DNA of 64,000 nucleotides from Hydrogenophilus sp. (lineage in GTDB: Bacteria; Pseudomonadota; Gammaproteobacteria; Burkholderiales; Thiobacillaceae). Under the pieces are notes generated by a model. The model did not search any database. It was not told the DNA's origin and was given only the letters and a program-made list of their open reading frames with translations. The stretch lies in NCBI GenBank assembly GCA_020725265.1, contig DYFK01000004.1, positions 88,460 through 152,459 of the forward strand, read 5' to 3'. A program made the position numbers and the translations under genes. Shown here in pieces: positions 56,574 through 64,000 of this stretch. The stretch's first letter is position 1. Each line of letters starts with the position of its first letter.

Positions 56574-57452
56574 TCACTTGCCACCCCCCCGAGGCGACTT
56601 CAGGTAGCGGAAGAACTCGGAGTTGGGTTGCAGGACCATGACATCGTTCTTGTTCGCGAAACTCTGCTTGTACGCTTCCATGCTGCGGTAGAAGGCATAG
56701 AACTCGGCGTTCTGGCCGAATGCCTGACCGTAGATGGCGGCGGCGCGGGCATCGCCCTCACCCTTGATGCGCTGGGCATCCCGGTAGGCTTCGGCGACGA
56801 TGATGTCGCGCTGACGATCGGCGTCGGCGCGAATCTTTTCGGCGTCGGCGGCACCGGTGGAACGCAGTTCATTGGCGACCCGCTTGCGTTCCGCCTCCAT
56901 GCGCCGATACACCGACTCGCTGACCTCGGTCGGCAGATCCACCCGCTTGATGCGGACATCGATCACTTCCACGCCGAACCGGCGGGCATCGGCATCGGCC
57001 GACTTCGAAAGTTGGGCCATCACGGTATCGCGGTTGCCGGATACCACGTCATGCACGGTACGGCGGCCGAACTCGGCGCGCATGCCATCGTTGACGGTCT
57101 GCTGCAAGCGGTTGACGGCGCGGCGCTCGTCGCCGGCGAAACTGACGTAGAAACGCTCGACATCCTGGATGCGCCATTTCACGTAGTAATCGACCAGGAC
57201 GTTCTTCTTCTCCGAGGTGATGAAACGTTCCGCGTCGGCGGTATCCAGAGTTAGCACGCGGGTATCGAAATAGCGCACATTCTGGATGAAGGGCAACTTG
57301 AAGTAGAGGCCGGGTTCTTTCTTGATGCCAACGATCTCCCCCAACTGGAAGACGATGGCGGCCTGACGCTGATCGACCGTGAACAGCGATTGCGACAGCA
57401 ACATCAGGCCGACGACCAGCGCGACCACCAGGGCGGCGGGATTCTTCATCAT
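56574..57452 (-). CDS. hflC: FtsH protease modulator HflC
   Basis: 292 residues: one N-terminal membrane helix (AALVVALVVGLMLLSQSLF), an SPFH/band 7 domain (TVDQRQAAIVFQLGEIVGIK to VEVIDVRIKRVDLPTEVSES) and a helical tail. With HflK it forms the cage that encloses FtsH. Its start overlaps the hflK stop by four bases (ATGA). Confidence 0.96.
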   Translation of the reverse strand: MMKNPAALVVALVVGLMLLSQSLFTVDQRQAAIVFQLGEIVGIKKEPGLYFKLPFIQNVRYFDTRVLTLDTADAERFITSEKKNVLVDYYVKWRIQDVERFYVSFAGDERRAVNRLQQTVNDGMRAEFGRRTVHDVVSGNRDTVMAQLSKSADADARRFGVEVIDVRIKRVDLPTEVSESVYRRMEAERKRVANELRSTGAADAEKIRADADRQRDIIVAEAYRDAQRIKGEGDARAAAIYGQAFGQNAEFYAFYRSMEAYKQSFANKNDVMVLQPNSEFFRYLKSPRGGGK

Positions 57453-58675
57453 GGCCGCGCCTCCCGGTCACGAGCACGGAAGGCATCACGCGAGCGGAAG
57501 GTATCCTCGACACGCGGGGTGGCGGTCCCCGTCTGCGGCGGCACTTCCTGCGGCGCCATGGTCCCGGACTGACCGCTCTGGGTCAGGCTCATCAGCTTGT
57601 CGAGCGGCAGGTAAAGCAGGTTGTTGCCGCCCTTGTCGTCAACCATGATCTTGGTGGTATTGGTAAGAATCTGCTGCATGGCATCCTGATACAGACGTTC
57701 CCGGGTGACTTGTGGCGCCTTCGCGTATTCCGTCAGAACCTGCTTGAAGCGGGAGGCCTCGCCTTCCGACTGCGCGATCACCCGCTGCTTGTAGCCTTCG
57801 GCCTCTTCCATCAGCCGGGCGGCGACGCCGCGCGCGCGCGGGATGACGTCATTGGCGTAGGCCTGGCCCTCGTTCTTCAGGCGCTCCAGATCCTGACCGG
57901 CCTTGACCGCGTCATCGAACGCGGCCTGGACCTGTTCGGGTGGCTGCGCGTTCTGCATGTTCAACTTGCTGATGGCGATACCGGTCTTGTAGCGATCGAG
58001 GATGTCCTGCATCAGCTTGGTGGCGCGCTCGGCGATGTCGGCGCGGCCTTCATAGAGCACGAAATCCATCTTGGACTTGCCGACGATCTCACGCATGGCC
58101 GTCTCCGCCGCCTGCTTGACCGCATCGTCCGGATGGCGGTTGCTGAACAGGTAATCCTCGGGATCCTTGAGGATGTACTGCACGGAGAACTGCAGGTCGA
58201 CGATGTTCTCGTCGTCGGTCAGCATCAGGGACTCGCCCAGCACCTTGGCCTGGACGTTGTTCTTGTAGCCAACCTCGACGGTGCGCACCGAATCGACATT
58301 CACCACCTCGGCGGATTCAACCGGGTATGGCAGATGCCAGCGTGGCCCCGGCATGGTTGTTTCCACGAACTTGCCGAAGCGCAGCACGACGCCACGCTCG
58401 CCGGCATCGACAATGTAGAAGCCGGACGCCAGCCAGACCACCAACGCCAGCCCGATCAACAGGCCGGCGCCGCCGGGAATCGAGAATTCGGGGCCGCCAC
58501 CGATGCGCGGGGGCGGAGTATCGCCGCCGTCGCCCCCCCCACCTTTCCTGCCGAACAGTCCGTTCAGGCGGTTATTGAAGTTTTTCCAGAGTTCGTCGAG
58601 ATCCGGCGGACCTCCGGCATTGCGATTGCCGCCGCCATTGCCCTTGCCACCCCATTGCGGGTCGTTCCAGGCCAT
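57449..58675 (-). CDS. hflK: FtsH protease modulator HflK
   Basis: 408 residues from MAWNDPQWGGKG. A Gly/Asn-rich cytoplasmic N-terminus, one membrane helix (GLLIGLALVVWLASGFYIVD), an SPFH domain and a long coiled coil ending in a C-terminal stretch rich in Thr/Pro/Arg. The frame reaches 58753 but the glycine-rich start MAWNDPQWGG is the family norm. Confidence 0.96.
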   Translation of the reverse strand: MAWNDPQWGGKGNGGGNRNAGGPPDLDELWKNFNNRLNGLFGRKGGGGDGGDTPPPRIGGGPEFSIPGGAGLLIGLALVVWLASGFYIVDAGERGVVLRFGKFVETTMPGPRWHLPYPVESAEVVNVDSVRTVEVGYKNNVQAKVLGESLMLTDDENIVDLQFSVQYILKDPEDYLFSNRHPDDAVKQAAETAMREIVGKSKMDFVLYEGRADIAERATKLMQDILDRYKTGIAISKLNMQNAQPPEQVQAAFDDAVKAGQDLERLKNEGQAYANDVIPRARGVAARLMEEAEGYKQRVIAQSEGEASRFKQVLTEYAKAPQVTRERLYQDAMQQILTNTTKIMVDDKGGNNLLYLPLDKLMSLTQSGQSGTMAPQEVPPQTGTATPRVEDTFRSRDAFRARDREARP

Positions 58676-58703
58676 CTGGATGGGTCTCCGGGAAAACACC
58701 CGG

Positions 58704-59864
58704 TTAATCTTGAGAAAGTCCGGCATCTTCGGCCGCCACGCTTTTTGCGTCATTTTTCACCGTGCCTTTAGCATCACGCGCAACCTCGGCCAAAGCGGAC
58801 CGAAGCAGATCGATTCCCGCGCCCGTTCTGGCCGACAGCCAAACGGCCGCGATCTTACCATACTCATCCCGGGCCACATGCGGCTCGGCGCCAGTCAGAT
58901 CGAGCTTGTTCATGACCTCGATACGCGGCACATGTTCCGCGCCGATTTCACAAAGCACCTTCTCGACCTCCTCGATCTGATGCTGTCGGTTGGCGCTGGC
59001 GGCATCGACGACATGGAGCAACAGATCGGCATGCGTCGCCTCTTCCAGGGTGGCATGGAACGCGGAAACCAGGGTATGCGGCAGCCGGGTGATGAAACCA
59101 ACCGTGTCGGACAGCACCACCTGCTGTCCGGCGTCGGGCAACCAGAGTTTGCGCGACGTCGTATCGAGCGTCGCGAACAGCTGGTCGGCGGCATAGGCTC
59201 CGGCATGCGTCAGGGTGTTGAACAGCGTCGACTTGCCGGCGTTGGTGTATCCGACCAGGGAAACCGACAGGACGCCGCCGCGCTGTCTGCCCCGGCGCTG
59301 GATGGCCCGGCTTTTCGCCAGTTTGTCGAGCCGTCCTTCGATGTTGCGGATGCGGTTCAGGATCATGCGCCGGTCCAGCTCAAGTTGGGTCTCGCCTGGC
59401 CCACCACGCATGCCGATCCCCCCCTTCTGCCGTTCCAGGTGAGTCCAGCCACGCACCAGCCGGGTCGAGTAATGGCGCAACTGGGCGAGTTCCACCTGCA
59501 ACTTGCCCTCGTTGCTGCGCGCGCGCAGCGCGAAGATTTCCAGGATCAGCGCGGTGCGGTCGAGCACCCGACATTGCAGACGGCGCTCCAGGTTGCGCTC
59601 CTGGACCGGTGACAGCTCATGATTGAAGATCACCAGGGAGGCATCCGCCGCGCGCGCGGCCTCGCCGATCTCGTCGGCCTTGCCGGACCCGGCGTACAGC
59701 GCCGGATCCGGCCGCGCGCGCCGGCCCTCGACCACGCCAACGACTTGCAGTCCGGCGCTGGTGGCCAGCAGCTTGAGTTCTTCCAGGCTTTCCTGGTAAC
59801 CCGGGTCGCCGAAGTCGAGGGCGGCGAGCACGACCGCCGCGCCCCGATCCGGGCGTTCAAACAT
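58704..59864 (-). CDS. hflX: Ribosome-associated GTPase HflX
   Basis: 386 residues. HflX N-domain (RGWTHLERQKGGIGMRGGPG and ETQLELDRRMILNRI) plus a GTPase domain with G1 GYTNAGKSTLFN, G3 DTVGFITRLPH and G4 NKLD. It rescues stalled ribosomes in heat stress. The C-terminal domain is short compared with E. coli (426 residues). It lies 30 bases after hfq. Confidence 0.96.
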   Translation of the reverse strand: MFERPDRGAAVVLAALDFGDPGYQESLEELKLLATSAGLQVVGVVEGRRARPDPALYAGSGKADEIGEAARAADASLVIFNHELSPVQERNLERRLQCRVLDRTALILEIFALRARSNEGKLQVELAQLRHYSTRLVRGWTHLERQKGGIGMRGGPGETQLELDRRMILNRIRNIEGRLDKLAKSRAIQRRGRQRGGVLSVSLVGYTNAGKSTLFNTLTHAGAYAADQLFATLDTTSRKLWLPDAGQQVVLSDTVGFITRLPHTLVSAFHATLEEATHADLLLHVVDAASANRQHQIEEVEKVLCEIGAEHVPRIEVMNKLDLTGAEPHVARDEYGKIAAVWLSARTGAGIDLLRSALAEVARDAKGTVKNDAKSVAAEDAGLSQD

Positions 59865-59894
59865 CGGCGCGGCGAATCATGAAAACGGGAACGA

Positions 59895-60137
59895 TCAAGC
59901 GTCCTCGCCGGCGGCGGAGCGATGCTGAACCGTGATCGGCCGGGCCGGCACGACGGTGGAAATGGCGTGTTTGTAGACCATCTGGGTAACCGCGTTCTTA
60001 AGGAGAACGACGTACTGGTCGAAACTTTCGATCTGGCCTTGCAACTTGATGCCGTTGACCAGATAGACGGAGACCTGGACTTGCTCCTGGCGCAGCGCGT
60101 TGAGGAATGGGTCTTGTAGCAACTGCCCTTTGCTCAT
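59895..60137 (-). CDS. hfq: RNA chaperone Hfq
   Basis: 80 residues. Sm1 motif [20 protein letters not shown] and Sm2 motif [10 protein letters not shown] are complete; the opening [20 protein letters not shown] is typical. The C-terminal tail is short ([11 protein letters not shown]). It pairs small RNAs with mRNAs. AAAGGAAA precedes the ATG. Confidence 0.98.
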   Translation of the reverse strand: MSKGQLLQDPFLNALRQEQVQVSVYLVNGIKLQGQIESFDQYVVLLKNAVTQMVYKHAISTVVPARPITVQHRSAAGEDA

Positions 60138-60173
60138 GGTTTTTCCTTTGTGGAATTTCTGTTCAGGGGGGCG

Positions 60174-60179
60174 ATTCTA
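60174..60179 (-). promoter_or_regulatory. Probable -10 box of hfq
   Basis: TAGAAT (within GATAGAAT) on the minus strand 37 bases upstream of the hfq ATG. No convincing -35 is seen at 16-18 bases, which would fit an activator-dependent promoter. The transcript would start near 60167. Confidence 0.4.
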
Positions 60180-60221
60180 TCGCTGTTGCCGGCCGAGTAC
60201 ATGATGGCCGGGCCACGCTTC

Positions 60222-60235
60222 TTGATTTAGTTCAA
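60222..60235. promoter_or_regulatory. FNR/ANR-like box upstream of hfq
   Basis: TTGATTTAGTTCAA matches the FNR consensus TTGAT-N4-ATCAA in nine of ten defined positions. Its centre (60228.5) lies about 61 bases upstream of the hfq start predicted from the -10 box at 60174-60179, the usual position for an activating FNR dimer. It is also 29 bases past the stop of the unknown gene. Confidence 0.45.
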
Positions 60236-60263
60236 GCCGAATGGTTCATCGGATACGCGCGCA

Positions 60264-61427
60264 TCATGACGCCGGCCAGTACGGCGTGGCGATGGCACTG
60301 CCGAGGTCGGCCTCGACCAGCCGGCGGCGCACTTCCAGCAGTTGCGCGATCAGGGCCGGCTCGGCGGCGCCGTAGGCGTCGGCATCCGGCACACGCCTGA
60401 CCACCACGCCGAGCAGCTCGGTGATGGCGTTGCCGATCGAGTTCTGGCTGATGGTGACGATCAGCTTGCCGGCGTCGTTGCGGTAAATCAGTTGCTTGAA
60501 GGCCGGCTGCCAGCGGATGGCGTTGGCGTACTTGGCGTCGGTGATGCAACGGTCGCGCACCATCTTGGCGGTCTTCAGCAGATCGTTGTTGAACAGCAGC
60601 CTGTTCTCCACCAGATCGGGGAAATGGATGTCGCGCGGCATCGGCGCGTTGCGCGTGGAAACCTGGCCGAAGAAGGTTCGGTAGAAGTCGATGAAGCCCT
60701 TGAGCAGGGTGTCGTATTCCTTCCAGAAACGCACTTCCTTGAGCGCGGCGGCGCCGCCGCTCACTTCCCAGCTGGGCAGCCCCTGCGGGTAGCCGGTCAG
60801 GGCGATCTTGCAGGAGCCGGCCTGGCAGGGACGCAGGATTTCCAGGTCCAGCTCGTCCATGAAGGCGCGGTAGACGTCGCGCATGTAGGCCTGGAACAGC
60901 GAATGCTGGCCACCGTCGGTCAGGTTCGGATTGTTGGCGTCGGCGATCGGGGCGTCGGCCAGCTCCTGCTTGTCGAACACGATGAAATGGTTGTGCAGCA
61001 TCCGGATGCTGGGCACGCCCGGCGAAGTCAGCGGCCAGGTGGCGTCCAGGCTGGCCTCGCCGGCCAGGACCAGATGGCGATCCGGATCCGGATAGCGCTC
61101 CAGCATGTACTCGACGATGACCTGATTCATCCGGTTCCAGACATTCTTGACGTGGTCCGGAACCTGAGTGCGGCGCACCGGCCGGCCCAGGGGGTCGAGG
61201 ATGGTCTGAGAGGTGTTGTAGATGATGGAGGTATCGAACAGATTGCTGTGGCCGAGCGCCTTGCGGTACAGCAACAGGCCTTCCGGGTTCTGCAGCAGAC
61301 CGTTGTTGTGGACCAGATCGGCCAGGTTTTCGACGCTGTTGAAAAATTCGTTCGGCTTCATGCCCTCGGGCACATCGAGCGGAATCTGGCGAAACGGGGT
61401 GACGATTTCTCTGGGACCGGACTGCAT
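60264..61427 (-). CDS. Unrecognised conserved-looking protein between der and hfq
   Basis: 387 residues from MQSGPREIVTPFRQIPLDVP. I do not recognise it. It has no signal peptide or membrane helix, and codon use and composition look like the neighbours, so it is probably a real cytoplasmic protein. It contains RMLHNHFIVFDKQEL near residue 145 (His-x-His, faintly like HIT-family nucleotide hydrolases), CQAGSCKIALTGYPQGLPSW near residue 205, and a long helical middle with many aromatic and charged residues. It lies 34 bases after der and 126 before hfq, a place where other betaproteobacteria have no gene. A frame to 61610 is not used because it runs into der. Confidence 0.75.
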   Translation of the reverse strand: MQSGPREIVTPFRQIPLDVPEGMKPNEFFNSVENLADLVHNNGLLQNPEGLLLYRKALGHSNLFDTSIIYNTSQTILDPLGRPVRRTQVPDHVKNVWNRMNQVIVEYMLERYPDPDRHLVLAGEASLDATWPLTSPGVPSIRMLHNHFIVFDKQELADAPIADANNPNLTDGGQHSLFQAYMRDVYRAFMDELDLEILRPCQAGSCKIALTGYPQGLPSWEVSGGAAALKEVRFWKEYDTLLKGFIDFYRTFFGQVSTRNAPMPRDIHFPDLVENRLLFNNDLLKTAKMVRDRCITDAKYANAIRWQPAFKQLIYRNDAGKLIVTISQNSIGNAITELLGVVVRRVPDADAYGAAEPALIAQLLEVRRRLVEADLGSAIATPYWPAS

Positions 61428-61461
61428 GGATGGATACCTCGGATGGTCGGCGGGATCGGCC

Positions 61462-62856
61462 TCAACCTTTCGCCTGGGGGCTCCGCTTGCGGATGCGTTC
61501 GGCGGTGCGCGCCTGACGCGGGGTGACCGGCTTGGCCACGCGGGTTTCGAACGGATTGTGACCGGATTTGAAATCGACCCGCAGCGGGGTGCCGCGCAGA
61601 TCGAAAGCAACCCGGAAGATGTTTTCCAGATAACGCTTGTAGGCGTCGCCGATGCCTTCCAGATGATTGCCGTGGACGACGATGACCGGCGGGTTGCTGC
61701 CGCCCTGGTGCGCGTATTTGGGTTTCGGCCGGAAACGCCCCGACTTGGCGGGCTGGTGCTGGCTGACGGCCTCCTGCAGGACGCGGGTCAGACGCGGGGT
61801 CGGCAACTTGGCCATGGCCGCCGCGTAGGCCTCGTCGACCGATTTCAGCACGCCGCCGACGCCATCGCCACGCAACGCGGAAATGAAATGGAAGCGGGCG
61901 AAGGACAGAAACTCCATGCGCCGGGTCAGCTCCTGCTTGATCCGGTCACGCTGGTAGGCGTCCAGGCCATCCCACTTGTTGACGGCCACCACCAGGGCGC
62001 GCCCCGCTTCCAGCGCGAATCCACCCAGGTGGGCATCCTGATCGGATATCTCCTGGCGCGCGTCCAGCACCAGCACCACGACGTTGGCGTCCTCGATGGC
62101 CTGCAAGGTCTTGATCACCGAGAACTTTTCCACCGCCTCGATCACCCGTCCCTTGCGGCGCACGCCGGCGGTGTCGATCAGCGTGTAATGGCGGCCACCG
62201 TGCTCGAAGTCGACATGGATGGAATCGCGCGTGGTACCGGGTTGATCGAAGGCGATCACCCGCTGCTCGCCCACCAGGGTATTGACCAGAGTGGACTTGC
62301 CGACATTGGGGCGGCCGACGATAGCGATTCTCGGATGATCGGTTTCGGGTTCCTCGGCGGCGTCCGGAAATCCCTCCATGATCAGCTCGATCAACTCGCG
62401 CACGCCTTCGCCATGAGCGCCGGACACGGCGACCGGTTCACCCAGGCCGAGTTCGAAGAACTCGGCGGTGACCACGTTCCGGTTCATGCCCTCGGCCTTG
62501 TTGACCGCGACGTGGACCGGCCGGCCGCCGCGGCGCAGGCGTTCGGCGATCAGCTTGTCCTGGGGGGTGATGCCGGCACGGGCGTCGACCAGAAAAATCA
62601 CCGCGTCGCCCTCGGCCACCGCCTGCAAGGTCTGCTTGGCCATCTCGGCAAGGATGCCGGTGTCCGCCACCGGCTCGAAACCGCCGGTATCGACGACCAG
62701 ATAGGGTTTGCCGCCAACGCGGCCCTGGCCGTAATGGCGATCCCGGGTCAGGCCCGGAAGATCATGGACCAGCGCGTCGCGGGTCTTGGTCAGACGGTTG
62801 AACAGCGTCGATTTGCCGACATTCGGGCGGCCGACCAGGACGAGGGTGGGTTTCAT
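61462..62856 (-). CDS. der: Ribosome-biogenesis GTPase Der
   Basis: 464 residues with two tandem GTPase domains: G1 [15 protein letters not shown] and [16 protein letters not shown]3 DTGGFEP and [11 protein letters not shown]4 NKAEG and NKWDG, and a C-terminal KH-like domain ending [15 protein letters not shown]. It is needed for 50S assembly. It follows bamB by 54 bases, the order usual in proteobacteria. Confidence 0.97.
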   Translation of the reverse strand: MKPTLVLVGRPNVGKSTLFNRLTKTRDALVHDLPGLTRDRHYGQGRVGGKPYLVVDTGGFEPVADTGILAEMAKQTLQAVAEGDAVIFLVDARAGITPQDKLIAERLRRGGRPVHVAVNKAEGMNRNVVTAEFFELGLGEPVAVSGAHGEGVRELIELIMEGFPDAAEEPETDHPRIAIVGRPNVGKSTLVNTLVGEQRVIAFDQPGTTRDSIHVDFEHGGRHYTLIDTAGVRRKGRVIEAVEKFSVIKTLQAIEDANVVVLVLDARQEISDQDAHLGGFALEAGRALVVAVNKWDGLDAYQRDRIKQELTRRMEFLSFARFHFISALRGDGVGGVLKSVDEAYAAAMAKLPTPRLTRVLQEAVSQHQPAKSGRFRPKPKYAHQGGSNPPVIVVHGNHLEGIGDAYKRYLENIFRVAFDLRGTPLRVDFKSGHNPFETRVAKPVTPRQARTAERIRKRSPQAKG

Positions 62857-62910
62857 CGGAGGATGCGCTCGTTGGCGAGAAGTGGGCGGTGGGCACCGCC
62901 CGGCAACCCA

Positions 62911-64000
62911 TCATTCGATTTTGAAGACATGGATGCCACCGTTGGCGGTCTGCGCGACCAGGCCGGCGCGCAGCGGCAGGATCACGCCATGGATGGGCGA
63001 ACCGTCGGTGGCGGCGCGAGCGGCGAAGGCACCGTCCTCGACGTCGATCAGGTGCACCTGCCCCTGGAAATCGCCGACCGCGACGAAGCGGTCGGCCACC
63101 GGCACCGGGCTGGATGGACGCCGATCACGCAATTTGTCCTGCTTCCAGGGATGCGCGCCGCGTTCCTTGTCGAACGCCGAGATCGCGCCGAGTTCATCGA
63201 CCGCGAACAGCATCCGGGCACCCAGACCGACGCCGCGTGGCGCAGAGAAATCACGCGCCCAGACGGCATTGCCGGTCTGCCGGTCGAAACAGGCGATCCG
63301 TCCCTGATAGGCGGCGGCGCAGACCATGCGCGCGTCCATGCCGAGCGGGCCGGTGACGTCGGCGATGCGCTCCAGTTCGGAGGCACCGCGCGGCAGGGCG
63401 ACGTTGGCTTCCCATAGTGGCGCGCCGTTGTTGAGCGCCAGCGCGCTCAGCTTGCCGCCGGGATGGCCGACATAAAGCGCCTGTTCGCCGAGCAACGGAT
63501 AACCCTGGTCGCGCAGCGTCAGGGCCGGCGGCGTGCGGCCGTATTGCCAGCGCTGGCGGCCATCAGCGGCGTCGAGCAGGTATACCCTGCCGTCGTTGGC
63601 GCGAACGGCGACCATGCCGTTGGCGATATCGGGCGGCACCAGGATTTCCCCGCTCAGGCGAGCCCGCCAGGCCGGCGCGCCATCATTCGCGCGATAGGCC
63701 AGCAGTTCCCCTTTCGGCGTACCCACCAGCACCAGGCCGTCGCCGACGCCGACGCCGGTCGACAATGGCTGGCCGGCATCGACGCGCCAAATTTCGCGGC
63801 CGGTTTCTGGATCCAGCTTGACGACACGACCATCGCGGCCGGCGGCGAAAAACGCCTGGCCATCGCTGGCCGGTGAAAAATGATGGGAGCCAGCCGGGCC
63901 GACCTGGGCGCTCCAGGCCCGGACGAGCGCCGCGCGTGGTTTGAAATCGACCAGTTCGGCGGGCTTCGCCGCCGTTTTCGTGGAGCTACCGAACCAGCCG
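62911..64000 (-). CDS. bamB: Outer-membrane assembly lipoprotein BamB (5' partial)
   Basis: The gene runs off the window at 64000; about 362 residues are visible, starting GWFGSSTKTAAKPAELVDFK, which is just after the expected lipid-modified Cys and signal peptide. PQQ-type beta-propeller repeats follow: TGREIWRVDAGQPLS, YRANDGAPAWRARL, ALNNGAPLWEANVALPRG, DRQTGNAVWARDFS and VPVADRFVAVGDFQG. BamB joins the BAM complex that folds outer-membrane proteins, with SurA (this window) delivering clients. Only the signal peptide and a few residues are missing. Confidence 0.95.
   Translation of the reverse strand, partial: GWFGSSTKTAAKPAELVDFKPRAALVRAWSAQVGPAGSHHFSPASDGQAFFAAGRDGRVVKLDPETGREIWRVDAGQPLSTGVGVGDGLVLVGTPKGELLAYRANDGAPAWRARLSGEILVPPDIANGMVAVRANDGRVYLLDAADGRQRWQYGRTPPALTLRDQGYPLLGEQALYVGHPGGKLSALALNNGAPLWEANVALPRGASELERIADVTGPLGMDARMVCAAAYQGRIACFDRQTGNAVWARDFSAPRGVGLGARMLFAVDELGAISAFDKERGAHPWKQDKLRDRRPSSPVPVADRFVAVGDFQGQVHLIDVEDGAFAARAATDGSPIHGVILPLRAGLVAQTANGGIHVFKIE

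Overview
The window is GC-rich, densely coding chromosomal DNA of a flagellated Gram-negative bacterium. The order bamB-der-[unknown]-hfq-hflX-hflK-hflC-DUF2065-hisZ-purA, the lptD/amgK/murU cluster and the gloB-methyltransferase-rnhA-dnaQ block point to a proteobacterium. A betaproteobacterium is most likely (bamB-der placed directly before hfq, with hisZ), but a related gammaproteobacterium cannot be excluded from sequence alone. I see no rRNA, tRNA, CRISPR array, insertion sequence or phage. The window starts inside a GGDEF-EAL gene and ends inside bamB. No stretch over about 130 bases lacks a gene.

Layout. 1-8.2 kb: two c-di-GMP proteins with a c-type haem motif (CxxCH) in their sensor part flank an ADP-ribosyltransferase-like unknown, a chemoreceptor, a secreted rhodanese and a fused SpmA-SpmB membrane protein. 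8.2-19.1 kb: a methyltransferase with an unusual N-terminal domain, then surA-lptD (outer-membrane biogenesis) divergent from amgK-murU (cell-wall recycling) and pepP-ubiH, followed by a DUF302 protein and a TlpA fusion protein. 19.1-25 kb: lemA, a family-4-type uracil-DNA glycosylase, rimI, tsaB, a periplasmic HIRAN protein, a YoaA/DinG helicase and an alpha/beta hydrolase. 25-40 kb: a CHASE4-like GGDEF protein, the flagellar rod/hook operon flgBCDEFGHIJKL on the minus strand, a GGDEF protein upstream of it, and flgA, flgM, flgN plus a small metal-binding HMA protein on the plus strand. 40-47 kb: a substrate-binding protein and GGDEF-EAL pair, dnaQ, rnhA, a methyltransferase, gloB and mltD. 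47-54 kb: a YejABEF-type oligopeptide ABC importer. 54-64 kb: purA-hisZ-DUF2065-hflC-hflK-hflX-hfq, an unrecognised 387-residue protein, der and bamB.

How the genes work together. Five GGDEF proteins in 64 kb, two beside the flagellar genes and one beside a transport-type sensor, suggest heavy c-di-GMP control of motility versus attachment. Flagellar control is directly visible: a near-perfect sigma-54 promoter lies before flgB and a sigma-28 promoter before flgM, the usual class II/III hierarchy. The other blocks are envelope and housekeeping functions: BAM, LPS export, peptidoglycan recycling, FtsH modulation by HflKC, and RNA regulation by Hfq.

The best candidates for something undescribed are the haem-motif diguanylate cyclases, the 387-residue unknown between der and hfq with an FNR-like box close by, the degenerate-hydrolase/thioredoxin fusion, the uracil-DNA glycosylase with one Fe-S ligand changed to serine, and the exported HIRAN protein.
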